Part shown: positions 9,186-17,627 of the stretch, in pieces
Layout of the letters: the number at the start of each line of letters is the position of its first letter
Numbering within the stretch: the stretch's first letter is position 1
DNA from: JAJFFW01 sp038531315
GTDB lineage: Bacteria > Pseudomonadota > Alphaproteobacteria > Caulobacterales > Parvularculaceae
DNA: 45,884 nucleotides
Direction: 5' to 3'
NCBI GenBank assembly: GCA_038531315.1
Contig: JBCBBT010000026.1
Span: 1 to 45,884 of the forward strand
Made by a program: the position numbers and the translations under genes
The notes under the pieces: model-generated
What the model was told of the DNA's origin: nothing
The model's input: only the letters and a program-made list of their open reading frames with translations
Databases searched by the model: none

Positions 9186-9614
9186 TTTCTCAACTCCAAA
9201 CCGGTCCCGTGTGTCGAGCCGGGCAAATCTGCCGTCATTGCCTGTTGTTTCGGGTCAATTGTCCCGGGCCAATAATCGTGGCCCCCCTATTCTCAAGGCA
9301 AAGGCGCTCAACCAAAGGTCTTAGGCGCTTCCACGAAGCGGTCAAGATAAGTACGCCTGCGGCGCGCTGTCAGACCCGGTCGGGGCGCTGTGGCAGAAAA
9401 TCGCGGTTTGTTGCTCTCGCGCACCACGGCTTGCATGACGCCATTTGGCGCTGCTTGCTGACGCTTTGGTCATCGTCACTGGCGGCGCGCCGCCGGCGTT
9501 GCGCCAGCGCGGCAGGGCGTTTATACCGCGCGCTTCCTCGCTGGACAGCTGATCCTGGCGGCGACAATCGCGGTCAGGCGAAACGCGCCTTGGACTTTAG
9601 TAGGAGGCCGAGCT
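9186..9614. other. Intergenic region with no clear gene
   Basis: This gap separates the divergent hydroxylase and ceramide operon. I see no convincing coding frame, tRNA or terminator in 9186-9600. The open frames present are Arg/Cys-rich and look like chance. It presumably holds promoters for both directions. AGGAGG at 9602-9607 marks the possible small gene that follows. Confidence 0.5.
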
Positions 9615-9776
9615 GTGTCATGGTGTGGATTGGCGTCTGCACTCGCTTGCCTGGCGGGGTTGGCTGGTGCGACGGCGATACAAAACAAACGCCAATCTGG
9701 ATTGGGGCCCTGGCGTGAAGTGGTCGGTTCGGTGAACGCGTTGCGTACCTATCGGGCCGGCAAGCAGTTGGTATAA
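9615..9776 (+). CDS. Possible small exported protein (53 residues)
   Basis: A GTG at 9615 lies seven bases after a perfect AGGAGG (9602-9607). It opens a 53-codon frame ending in TAA. The product starts with an Ala/Leu/Gly-rich stretch ('GLASALACLAGLAGATA', residues 5-21) that looks like a signal peptide or short membrane helix. A polar tail follows ('GPWREVVGSVNALRTYRAG'). It ends 63 bases before the acyl-AMP ligase gene on the same strand. An overlapping ATG frame at 9620-9718 (32 residues) shares the same ribosome site at a less ideal spacing. Homologues would be needed to settle it; I keep it as a candidate because of the unusually strong ribosome site. Confidence 0.35.
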   Translation: MSWCGLASALACLAGLAGATAIQNKRQSGLGPWREVVGSVNALRTYRAGKQLV

Positions 9777-9839
9777 CGCCGCTGGCGACAGCGGCCAGAG
9801 TTGGGCGCTGGCTTCGGTCGGCAAAGCGGCGGGGGCACT

Positions 9840-11654
9840 ATGTCCGTTAACTCCGGAACAGTACGTGACGGAATGCAGGAAGATCCTAATCCGAGCATGA
9901 AGCCCACGCCGTCAGTAAACACCGACCTCGATTTTCGGCTTGAACGCTTCGAAACGCTCTGTGACGCGCTTGATTATGCAGCGCTGGGCGAAACGGGTTT
10001 CAATTTTTACGATCTGCGCGGCGGGCTTTCGCGCGTCTTGTCGTACCGGGACTTGAAAGAACAATCCCTCGATCTTGCGAACCGGCTTGCGAGCCGTTTT
10101 GAACGCGGATCGCGCATTGCTGTTGTTGCTGAAACCAGCGCGGACTTCATGATTGTTTTTTGCGCCTGCCAATATGCCGGCATGGCGCCGGCGCCGATGC
10201 CGTTGCCGGTCAATCTCGGCGGCAAGGAAGGCTATTTGACGCAAGTGCGCCTCATGGTGAGCGGCGCCGGCGCGAAGGCCGCCGTAGGCCCGTCGGGGCT
10301 TGTTGATTTCCTGCAGGAAGCAACCGCCGGTCTTGACGACGTAACTGTCTTCGATTTCGCCGCCCTGAAGGCGCTGCCGGGCAATGGCCGCATGGCGCAA
10401 CCCTTTGGCCCGGACGAGATTTGTTATATTCAGTACTCGTCAGGATCAACCAGCGCGCCAAAGGGCGTTATCGGCACGCAGCGGTCCGTGACGCATAATC
10501 TGCACGGCATCACCAAATATGGCCTTAAGCTTAACAATCAGGACCGCGCGACCAGCTGGTTGCCGCTCTATCACGATATGGGGCTGATCGGCTTTGCCTT
10601 GTCGCCGTTGTTCGCACAGCGCTCGGTTGACTATATCGCCACATCGGATTTTGTCCGCAGACCGCTCTTGTGGCTGCGGTTGATTACGGAAAACAAATCG
10701 ACAACCACATACAGCCCCTCATTTGGCTACGACCTTGCCGCGCGCAGGGCGCCGCGCGCAGAGCCCGGATCCATCGATCTTTCAACACTGCGCGTCGCCG
10801 GTATCGGCGGCGATATGGTGCGCGCCGACGCTCTGCAACAGTTCACAGACGCTTTTTCGTCCTTCGGGTTTGACGACAAGGCGTTCTTGCCGAGCTATGG
10901 GCTTGCCGAGGCGACGCTGGCAATTTCGTTTACCGAGCTTGACGAAAAAATCGCCGTCGATGAAGTCGACATGCGCCACTATAATCGCACCGGGATTGCG
11001 CAACCCGCCTCTGCGGTGACATCGCCGGAGCAACGCCGCGCGTTCGCGTTGTGCGGGACGGCCCTGCCCGGTCATGAAATCGAAGTGCGCGGCGGCGACG
11101 GTCCGATTACGGAAGACCGTCAGGTCGGCCGGATTTTCATCAAGGGGCCCAGCATCACGCCCGGCTATTTTTCTGACCGGAAGGCCTCCGAAGCCATGTT
11201 CCACGGTGAATGGCTCGATACCGGAGACATGGGCTACATGTTGCAGGGACAAATCGTTATCACCGGGCGCGCCAAGGACCTGATCATTATCAATGGCCGC
11301 AATATCTGGCCTCAGGATATCGAATGGGCCGTTGAAGAAGTCGACGGCGTGCGCGAAGGCGGGGTCGCCGCGTTCTCCATCGACGACGGCGCCGGCGAGC
11401 GCATTATCGTGATCGCCGAACGTCGCGGTATGGACGACGATGCGCAGGACGCCTTAAGGCGCGAGATTGCCGGCGTCATCCAGAGCGCGGCAGGCGCGCC
11501 GGCCGAGGTCCGCCTCGTGAGACCGCATTCGATGGTCATGACATCTTCCGGCAAACTTTCGCGGGCGCGGGTCAAGGAAAAGTTCCTTGCCGGCGCGTTC
11601 GACGGGAAGCAGGCCGGAGAGCAGCCTGCGCTGGCGGAAGCCGGCGGGGCCTGA
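9840..11654 (+). CDS. Fatty acyl-AMP ligase / acyl-ACP synthetase of ceramide synthesis
   Basis: The 604-residue product belongs to the adenylate-forming superfamily and is closest to fatty acyl-AMP ligases. It activates a fatty acid with ATP for transfer to a carrier protein. Seen motifs are the P-loop 'YSSGSTSAPKG' at about residues 199-209, 'WLPLYHDMGLIG', 'YGLAEATLA', 'LDTGDMGYM' and the C-terminal 'TSSGKLSRARVKEKF' with the adenylation Lys. It leads a block with a CerR-like reductase, an ACP and Spt. That is the gene order of the Caulobacter ceramide locus as I recall it, where the equivalent ligase is thought to load the dedicated ACP. ATG 9840 follows a GGGGG run; a second in-frame ATG at 9873 is possible. 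Confidence 0.88.
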   Translation: MSVNSGTVRDGMQEDPNPSMKPTPSVNTDLDFRLERFETLCDALDYAALGETGFNFYDLRGGLSRVLSYRDLKEQSLDLANRLASRFERGSRIAVVAETSADFMIVFCACQYAGMAPAPMPLPVNLGGKEGYLTQVRLMVSGAGAKAAVGPSGLVDFLQEATAGLDDVTVFDFAALKALPGNGRMAQPFGPDEICYIQYSSGSTSAPKGVIGTQRSVTHNLHGITKYGLKLNNQDRATSWLPLYHDMGLIGFALSPLFAQRSVDYIATSDFVRRPLLWLRLITENKSTTTYSPSFGYDLAARRAPRAEPGSIDLSTLRVAGIGGDMVRADALQQFTDAFSSFGFDDKAFLPSYGLAEATLAISFTELDEKIAVDEVDMRHYNRTGIAQPASAVTSPEQRRAFALCGTALPGHEIEVRGGDGPITEDRQVGRIFIKGPSITPGYFSDRKASEAMFHGEWLDTGDMGYMLQGQIVITGRAKDLIIINGRNIWPQDIEWAVEEVDGVREGGVAAFSIDDGAGERIIVIAERRGMDDDAQDALRREIAGVIQSAAGAPAEVRLVRPHSMVMTSSGKLSRARVKEKFLAGAFDGKQAGEQPALAEAGGA

Positions 11655-11700
11655 CAGCGCGCGCCGCTTGCGCACACTTTAAGTAAGGAACGTCCGCGCT

Positions 11701-12651
11701 TTGAGCGAGCACGACAAGCGCTATTCAGTGGTTGCCGTTACCGGCGCGACCGGATTTATCGGCGGCGCCATACTGCGCCGTCTTGCCCGCGCGGGAAAAC
11801 CCGTGCGGGTGCTGGCGCGCAACCCCGATAAACTGAACGATGAGACGCGCGCAGCCCAAAATTGCACGATCATCAAAGGCGATCTCGACGACCAGGCGGC
11901 CCTTGATGAACTGATCGCCGGCGCCGATGCGCTGGTTCATTGCGCCGGCGTCGTGACGCCGCGCGTTGACGATGACTATCAACGGGTCAATGTCGCTGGC
12001 GCGGAACGCGCCGCAAAGACCGCGCGCATGCATGGCGCAGCGATTGTTCACTTATCGTCGCTGTCCGCCCGCGAGCCCCACTTATCGCCCTATGCGGGTT
12101 CAAAAAATCAAAGTGAAACGGTGGTCGGAAAAACAGCGGTCAGCTTGCGTTTGCCGGCGATCTACGGCCCCGGCGACATGGTGACATTGCCATACTTCAA
12201 AATGGTCGCGCGCGGGATTGCACCGGAGCCGGCGACGCGCAATGGCGCGCGCGTATCGATTTTGTATGTTGAGGACGCAGTGGACGCGGTCCTTGCTGCG
12301 CTTGGCGGCGCTGTTCAGCCAGGCGTTTATGAAGTCGCGGACGACAGCCGCGACGGCTATCCTTGGCGGGCGCTTGGGGCGACGCTCGGTCTCGCGCTCG
12401 GTGTGCGGCCCCGAAGCCTGCGAATACCGCGTTTTCTGCTCGCCGCGGCCTATGCGGCGATATTGCGCGGCGCGCGGATCACTGGGACGCAGCCCTCGGT
12501 GCGGACCGGACAAATCAACGAGTTTTTCCACCCCGACTGGGTCGCCCGAAACGCCCTGTTCAATGTCGCAGCCGGCTGGACGCCGCGTCATACGCTACAG
12601 GAAGGGTTTGCAAAAACGGTCCAGTGGTATCAAAAAAACAACTACTTATAG
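11701..12651 (+). CDS. cerR: NAD(P)-dependent ceramide reductase-like SDR
   Basis: This is an extended short-chain dehydrogenase/epimerase-type protein of 316 residues. The Rossmann glycine motif is 'VTGATGFIGG' (about 13-22), with the catalytic Tyr131 and Lys135 in 'YAGSKNQSE' preceded by Ser120. In Caulobacter the homologue next to spt reduces the 3-keto group after N-acylation (oxidised ceramide to ceramide). The same role is inferred here from the identical neighbourhood. I read the start as TTG 11701, which follows AAGGA at a slightly long spacing; the next in-frame ATG lies too far inside the fold. The gap to the ligase is 46 bases and to the ACP 24, so it is most likely co-transcribed. 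Confidence 0.83.
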   Translation: MSEHDKRYSVVAVTGATGFIGGAILRRLARAGKPVRVLARNPDKLNDETRAAQNCTIIKGDLDDQAALDELIAGADALVHCAGVVTPRVDDDYQRVNVAGAERAAKTARMHGAAIVHLSSLSAREPHLSPYAGSKNQSETVVGKTAVSLRLPAIYGPGDMVTLPYFKMVARGIAPEPATRNGARVSILYVEDAVDAVLAALGGAVQPGVYEVADDSRDGYPWRALGATLGLALGVRPRSLRIPRFLLAAAYAAILRGARITGTQPSVRTGQINEFFHPDWVARNALFNVAAGWTPRHTLQEGFAKTVQWYQKNNYL

Positions 12652-12675
12652 TCAAACCGTGAAAGGCGGCTCAGG

Positions 12676-12954
12676 ATGGCGGACTCCGACGCACCGGGCA
12701 TTCAGGAAGACGACGATCTGGTCTTTCGTAAAATCTGTTCATTGCTTGAGCCGATCAACCACAAGGGCGTCAAGCTGACGCGCGACACCGATATCATCGC
12801 CGATCTTGAAGTTGACAGCGTCGCCGTACTCGACATTGTGATGGACGTTGAGGACAGCTACGACATTTCCATCCCCGTCAACACCATTTCCGAAACCAAG
12901 ACGCTCGGCGAGCTCGTCGACGCGATCCACGCGATCAAGAAAGAGCAGGCCTGA
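12676..12954 (+). CDS. Dedicated acyl carrier protein for sphingolipid synthesis
   Basis: The 92-residue acidic product is an acyl carrier protein. The 4'-phosphopantetheine attachment site is Ser48 in 'DLEVDSVAVLDIV', slightly different from the DSLD of housekeeping AcpP. It probably receives the acyl chain from the upstream ligase and hands it to Spt or the N-acyltransferase; the Caulobacter cluster has an ACP in the same place. The stop codon is three bases from the spt start, so translation is likely coupled. A divergent N-terminal extension of about 10 acidic residues is present. Identification as an ACP is secure; the dedicated role is inferred from position. Confidence 0.92.
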   Translation: MADSDAPGIQEDDDLVFRKICSLLEPINHKGVKLTRDTDIIADLEVDSVAVLDIVMDVEDSYDISIPVNTISETKTLGELVDAIHAIKKEQA

Positions 12955-12957
12955 GCG

Positions 12958-14166
12958 ATGAGCTTGTTTGATAAGTTTGAAAAAAACGCTGAAGTTTACA
13001 ACGCGTTGAAGGCCGCCGGCACAAACCCGCTGACCGTTGAGATGCAGGAAATACTGAGCACGACCCGCGCGCGCATTAATGGCCGCGAGACGGTTCTCGC
13101 CGGCACGCACAACTATCTCGGCATGAACTTTTCAGAAGACGCCATCGCAGCCGCGAAAAAAGCGCTGGATACGGAAGGCACCGGCACAACAGGCTCGCGT
13201 GTCGCGAACGGCACATATTCCGGACACAAAGCGCTTGAACAAGCAATTGCCGATTTTCTTGGCCTCGCCGAGTGCATGGTGTTCTCAACCGGCTATCAGG
13301 CCAATCTTGGCGCCATCGCGGCGCTCGCCAAACCGGGCGAAGACGTGATCCTGATCGACGCGGACTGTCACGCCTGTATTTATGATGGATGCCAATTATC
13401 CGGCGCTGAGACGATCCGCTTCCGCCATAACTCGCCTGAAAATCTCGACAAAAGACTGTCGCGCCTCGGCCCCGACGTAAAGGGTAAGCTGGTCTGCATT
13501 GAAGGCACCTATTCAATGCTGGGCGATAGCGCGCCGGTAAAGGAGTTTGCCGATGTGACCCATGCGCATGGCGGCTATCTTTATGTCGATGAAGCCCATT
13601 CGTTTGGCGTCTATGGCGACACCGGCAAAGGCGTCAGCGAAGCCGAGAACGCCATGGACGTCATCGACTTTTACTCAGGCACATTTTCCAAAAGCCTCGC
13701 CTCAATTGGCGGGTTTGTCGCCTCGAACCACAAAGAACTTGAATATCTTCGCTTCTCCTCCCGCGCGTACATGTTCACCGCCTCGCCTTCGCCTTCGAGC
13801 ATCGCCTCGGCTCACGCCGCACTGAACACTATTTCGCCGGCAATACGCGACAAGCTCTGGGCCAACATTAACCGCTTTCACGGCGCCTTCAGACAATTCG
13901 GCCTCAACGTCGCGGCCGACCCGTCGCCCGTCATATCCATATTGCTGCCAAGCCGGGAAGCGACATTCATGGCCTGGAATTTCCTCCTTGAGCAGGGCGT
14001 TTACGTGAACATGGCGATCCCGCCGGGCACGCCAGACGCCAACACGTTCCTCTTGCGGCTTTCGGTTTCGGCTGCCCACACCGACGACGACGCGGAAAAA
14101 ATTATCAATGCTTACAAGGCGCTGGCCGATACGTTTGAGGGCGCCCGGGTTCCCGTCGACGCCTGA
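12958..14166 (+). CDS. spt: Serine palmitoyltransferase
   Basis: This soluble PLP enzyme of the alpha-oxoamine synthase family condenses L-serine with an acyl thioester to 3-ketosphinganine. The 402-residue length fits bacterial Spt. Expected residues are seen: His138 in 'DADCHAC' (stacks on PLP), Asp211 and His214 in 'VDEAHSFGVYG', and Schiff-base Lys245 in 'GTFSKSLASIGG'. 'GSRVANGTYSGHKALE' forms the entry loop. The offset of about 20 from the Sphingomonas numbering is constant, supporting Spt over KBL or BioF, as does the adjacent ACP gene, which those enzymes lack. It overlaps closely with the ACP gene. A 116-base gap follows before the DUF2141 gene. Confidence 0.93.
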   Translation: MSLFDKFEKNAEVYNALKAAGTNPLTVEMQEILSTTRARINGRETVLAGTHNYLGMNFSEDAIAAAKKALDTEGTGTTGSRVANGTYSGHKALEQAIADFLGLAECMVFSTGYQANLGAIAALAKPGEDVILIDADCHACIYDGCQLSGAETIRFRHNSPENLDKRLSRLGPDVKGKLVCIEGTYSMLGDSAPVKEFADVTHAHGGYLYVDEAHSFGVYGDTGKGVSEAENAMDVIDFYSGTFSKSLASIGGFVASNHKELEYLRFSSRAYMFTASPSPSSIASAHAALNTISPAIRDKLWANINRFHGAFRQFGLNVAADPSPVISILLPSREATFMAWNFLLEQGVYVNMAIPPGTPDANTFLLRLSVSAAHTDDDAEKIINAYKALADTFEGARVPVDA

Positions 14167-14282
14167 TCACAGTTCCGTCATTCGCGATTTCGCCGGACCA
14201 GCGCCTAGTTTTTGACAGGTTCGCGGATTATATCACAGGCTAACGACAGCCTGCGGTAACGGGCGTAATTCAGGGTTTACCA

Positions 14283-14765
14283 ATGAAAAAAGCAGCTTTA
14301 TCAGCCGCTGCGCTTTTTGTCGTGTGCGCCGGCGCGGCGCTGGCCGATGATATTCCGGCGACGGATCCGTTCGATCACGTCAGCTGCCGAGGCGCTGACA
14401 ACGAAGTACGCGTTAAGGTTGTCGATGTTGAGGACAATGTAGGACTGATCGTTGCAGACCTTTATCGAAACGATGAAGAAGGCTTTTTGAAACGCTCCGG
14501 GCGCGTTGCGCAGGTCCGTTTTGCCGCGCGCGCGCCGCACACAACTTTTTGCATGGCGGCGCCGGAATCGGGCGATTTCGCCATCGCGTTGTACCATGAT
14601 CAAAACGCCAATAAGACGCTCGACAAAAAAGCTTTCGGCCTTCCGGCGGAGCCCTGGGGCATTTCGAACGCGCCGCGGATCTTGTTTGGCCCGCCGAAAG
14701 TCGATGAAGCGCTCTTTCAGGTGCCCGAAACCGGCGCAACCGTTGAAATCAAGCTGAACAACTAG
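14283..14765 (+). CDS. Secreted DUF2141-domain protein in the sphingolipid cluster
   Basis: The 160-residue product has a signal peptide (residues 1-22, ending in GAALA-DD). The mature body fits the DUF2141 pattern: 'VGLIVADLYRNDEEGFLK', then 'GDFAIALYHDQNANKTLD', 'FGLPAEPWGISNAPR' and 'FGPPKVDEALFQV'. The domain is an all-beta transthyretin-like fold of unknown function found in periplasmic or outer-membrane-associated proteins. Two Cys (in 'HVSCRG' and 'TTFCMA') could form a disulfide. It lies between spt and the bCerS-like gene, 44 bases before the latter, so co-transcription with the N-acyltransferase is likely. A role in handling or transporting the lipid product is a guess from location only. 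Confidence 0.85.
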   Translation: MKKAALSAAALFVVCAGAALADDIPATDPFDHVSCRGADNEVRVKVVDVEDNVGLIVADLYRNDEEGFLKRSGRVAQVRFAARAPHTTFCMAAPESGDFAIALYHDQNANKTLDKKAFGLPAEPWGISNAPRILFGPPKVDEALFQVPETGATVEIKLNN

Positions 14766-14809
14766 GCGGCGCTTTACGGAGCAAACGCTTTGCGGGCATA
14801 AGGCGATCT

Positions 14810-15982
14810 ATGCCCGACCACACCGCAACCGCCTCGACTTCCCAAGCGCCTGTCACAGTCCGACCTGTCGAGACCAAACAGGACAAGACAGATTTTATTC
14901 GGCTATGGCGGACCGTCTACGCCGGCGCGCCGGAATATATCCCCCCGCTTGAATTTGAAATCGGCGAGCGCCTCGATGCGTCGAAAAACCCAGTCCTCCA
15001 GGACAATGACCATCAACTCTGGCTCGCCACACGGGGCGATGAGGTTGTCGGCCGCATTTCCGCCATTGTGAACAGAACGCACCTTGCAAAATACGACGAC
15101 GCTACCGGCCATTTCGGCTTCATCGAAGGCGTTGATGACGAAAACGTTTTCTCTGCGCTCTATAACGCCGCAGAGGACTGGCTCCGCGCCCGCGGCATGA
15201 AAAGAATAGCCGGACCTTATAGTTTTTCGGTCAACGAAGAATGCGGTATGCTGATCGACGGCTTTGAGACCGCGCCTTTCGTTTTGATGCCGCATGGACG
15301 GCCGTGGTTTCAAAAGCACACCGAAGCGCTCGGCTACGCGAAGGCATCGGATCGCTTTGCGCTGATCTACGCCAATGAAAAACAGTTCATCCCGGAAAAA
15401 CGCCAGAGATTTGTCGAGAAAGCACTGTCGTCGGACAGAGTGTCGATCCGAAATATCGACATGAAGAATTTCGCCGCCGACATTAAAACTATCGTCAATA
15501 TCTATAATGACGCCTGGTCTGAAAACTGGGGTTCGGTGCCGTTGAGCGACGCGCAAGCCGAGCATATGGCGAGCGAATTACGGCTGATAATCGATCAAAA
15601 GAATGTCGTTATTTGCTATTACGACGGTGAGCCGGCTGCGTTTGGGATCGTCCTTCCCAACATCAATGAGGCGATCGCAGACTTTGAGGGAAAACTCTTC
15701 CCGTTTAACTGGGCGCGGCTTGTCTGGAAGCTGAAAGTACGGGGCGTTCGGTCCTCGCGAATGCCGCTGATGGGCGTCGTCAAGAGACTGCAGCGCAAGC
15801 CCGTCGGCACGGCGTTCGCCTACAAGATCATCGATATGGTGAATTCGCACAACATTGAAACCGGCATCAGGCAGTCTGAGCTGTCGTGGATTTTGGAAAC
15901 AAACCCCTCGATGCTCAATATGCTGACGGATATGGGCGGCAAGATCTACAAAACCTATCGTATCTACGAAAAAGAGCTCTGA
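14810..15982 (+). CDS. bcerS: Bacterial ceramide synthase-like N-acyltransferase
   Basis: The 390-residue protein is a GNAT-like acyltransferase. It carries the family hallmark 'GPYSFSVNEECGMLIDGF' followed by 'MPHGRPWFQKHTEALGYAKASD', and an N-terminal 'RLWRTVYAGAPEYIPPL'. This matches the family that includes the Caulobacter bacterial ceramide synthase, which N-acylates the sphingoid base. In Caulobacter the gene lies several genes from spt; here only one gene separates them. The C-terminal half has the expected 'ETGIRQSELSWILETN' and ends 'GGKIYKTYRIYEKEL'. AAGGCG precedes the ATG. The identification rests on motifs plus context; a related lipid N-acyltransferase is the alternative. Confidence 0.82.
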   Translation: MPDHTATASTSQAPVTVRPVETKQDKTDFIRLWRTVYAGAPEYIPPLEFEIGERLDASKNPVLQDNDHQLWLATRGDEVVGRISAIVNRTHLAKYDDATGHFGFIEGVDDENVFSALYNAAEDWLRARGMKRIAGPYSFSVNEECGMLIDGFETAPFVLMPHGRPWFQKHTEALGYAKASDRFALIYANEKQFIPEKRQRFVEKALSSDRVSIRNIDMKNFAADIKTIVNIYNDAWSENWGSVPLSDAQAEHMASELRLIIDQKNVVICYYDGEPAAFGIVLPNINEAIADFEGKLFPFNWARLVWKLKVRGVRSSRMPLMGVVKRLQRKPVGTAFAYKIIDMVNSHNIETGIRQSELSWILETNPSMLNMLTDMGGKIYKTYRIYEKEL

Positions 15983-16012
15983 AGCATTTTAAGGCAAAAA
16001 GCTCTTTTGAGG
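15970..16012 (+). terminator. Weak terminator candidate after the ceramide cluster
   Basis: AAAAGAGCT (15970-15978) and AGCTCTTTT (16000-16008) are reverse complements around a 21-nt loop. The left arm overlaps the end of the N-acyltransferase gene and the right arm ends in TTTT. The stem is AT-rich, so I rate it as possible only. The region converges on amn. Confidence 0.35.
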
Positions 16013-16052
16013 TTCTTACTCACGTCCGGCGCATTGGCGCATGCGATTCGAG

Positions 16053-17513
16053 TTAACGCAAAAATGGCTCGTCGAAGCTTCTGAGTTTGCGTGAATGCAA
16101 GGTCCCGGCGTCGGCTTCTCGGCGCAACAAATCGACGGCGCGGATGCCAATATCGAGGTGCTGACTGACGCGCTCCTGATAAAAAGCGTCCGCCATCCCC
16201 GGCAGTTTGATCTCGCCGTGCAATGGCCGATCGGAGACGCAGAGCAATGTGCCATAAGGAACGCGGTAGCGATATCCGTTGGCGGCGATCGTCGCCGATT
16301 CCATATCGATCGCAATCGCTCGCGACTGGTTCAAGCGCACGGCAATCTGATCAAAACGCAGCTCCCAGTTTCTGTCGCCAGTGGTGACCACCGTGCCTGT
16401 GCGCAAATGTTCTTTTAGCGCACCGCCTTCGATACCCGTTATTTCCTGAACAGCGCGCGTCAGGCCAAGCTGAACCTCTGCAATCGTCGGCAGCGGAATT
16501 GACGGCGGCAGGACATCATCAAGAACGTTGTCGTCGCGCAGATAGGCGTGCGCGAGAACATAATCCCCCAGTCGCTGCGTACGCCGCAGCCCCCCGCAAT
16601 GACCGATCATCAACCACACATGCGGGCGGAGCACCGCGAGATGGTCGGTAATCGTTTTCGCGTTTGATGGGCCGACGCCAATATTTACCAACGTCACGCC
16701 GGCATGGTTGGTCCTGACCATGTGATAGGCCGGCATCTGCGGGAGCTTCGACAAAGGCGCCTGCATAGGCGGTGCGCCCTTGCGGGTTATTCTGTCGCCG
16801 GGCTCAACCAACGCGTCGGCGCGGCCCGCCTCGACTTCGTTACGGCCATACTCAACAAACTCGTCCACATAGCGCTGGTAGTTCGTGAAAAGAACGAAAT
16901 TCTGATAGTGCTCAGGGGCCGTCGCCGTATAGTGGCGAATTCTGTGTAACGAATAATCGGTGCGTTCAGCGGTGAATTGCGACAATGGGAGCGGGCCGTC
17001 GCGGTTCAAGATCAGTTTGCCGTCGACAATATCATCGTTGGTCGCGACAAGGTTTGGCGTGTGAAAATAAACCGGCAGTTCGCCGCGCTGTTGAGGTGAA
17101 AGACTGGCCGTCGCCGCCTCCAAAGCAAAACTCAGCGGGATCGGCGTGTGCGACCGTCCGACGAAAACCTGCGCCGAAAACCGTTTTGTGACGCGCTCCA
17201 ATTGTTCCATGAGATAGGAGCGGAAAAGCGCGGGCTGCGTCACGGTCATGCCGAAATGGCTGCTGGCGGCGATCCGGCCCAGTGCAAGATTGCTCGTCTG
17301 TGTCGATTGTTCCGCCGGCACTTCGGCAAGGAGATAGGGGTAGGTCGGCGCATTTTCCGCACCGATTTTCAACTTTCCTTCAGCGAAAGCGTTAAAGCGC
17401 TTCTCAACGGCGGCGATTTCTTCAGCGTAAATGGTCTCAAGCCGGTCAAGCGCTTCGGCTGGTGTCGCGCAGGCTTCAAAATCGGAGGCGGGAATATGGG
17501 GATCGAGTTTCAT
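16053..17513 (-). CDS. amn: AMP nucleosidase
   Basis: The enzyme cleaves AMP to adenine and ribose 5-phosphate in the cytosol and helps control adenylate pools. The 486-residue size is that of bacterial Amn (about 484). The N-terminal regulatory domain includes 'RFNAFAEGKL' and 'FGMTVTQPALFRSYL'. The C-terminal nucleoside phosphorylase-like domain has 'NIGVGPSNAKTITDHL', 'VWLMIGHCGGLRRTQRLGDYVLAHAYLRDD', and 'AIDMESATIAANGYRYRVPYGTLLCVSDRPLHGE' with the catalytic acid. The ATG at 17513 gives the family-typical start. It lies downstream of ftsK on the same strand with a 114-base gap. No oddities are seen. Confidence 0.95.
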   Translation of the reverse strand: MKLDPHIPASDFEACATPAEALDRLETIYAEEIAAVEKRFNAFAEGKLKIGAENAPTYPYLLAEVPAEQSTQTSNLALGRIAASSHFGMTVTQPALFRSYLMEQLERVTKRFSAQVFVGRSHTPIPLSFALEAATASLSPQQRGELPVYFHTPNLVATNDDIVDGKLILNRDGPLPLSQFTAERTDYSLHRIRHYTATAPEHYQNFVLFTNYQRYVDEFVEYGRNEVEAGRADALVEPGDRITRKGAPPMQAPLSKLPQMPAYHMVRTNHAGVTLVNIGVGPSNAKTITDHLAVLRPHVWLMIGHCGGLRRTQRLGDYVLAHAYLRDDNVLDDVLPPSIPLPTIAEVQLGLTRAVQEITGIEGGALKEHLRTGTVVTTGDRNWELRFDQIAVRLNQSRAIAIDMESATIAANGYRYRVPYGTLLCVSDRPLHGEIKLPGMADAFYQERVSQHLDIGIRAVDLLRREADAGTLHSRKLRSFDEPFLR

Positions 17514-17627
17514 AAGAACGTGTAGGCAAAAGTCTGACGCCAGTCCAGCCCAAGGGGCGCGAACGCAGAACGACTAGACGCGCGCCACCGCAATCGACCC
17601 ACGCCGCAAAGCCGGCTTCGGCGACAG

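Noticed and set aside
9209..9718. Long rightward open frame of 169 codons before the ceramide cluster
   Set aside because: The translation is Arg/Cys/Trp-rich without domain logic, and the strong ribosome site lies inside its 3' part rather than at its start. It is most likely chance openness in GC-rich DNA.
14212..14234. TTGACA followed by TATATC upstream of the DUF2141 gene, looking like a sigma-70 promoter
   Set aside because: The spacer is only 11 bases, too short for a normal promoter.
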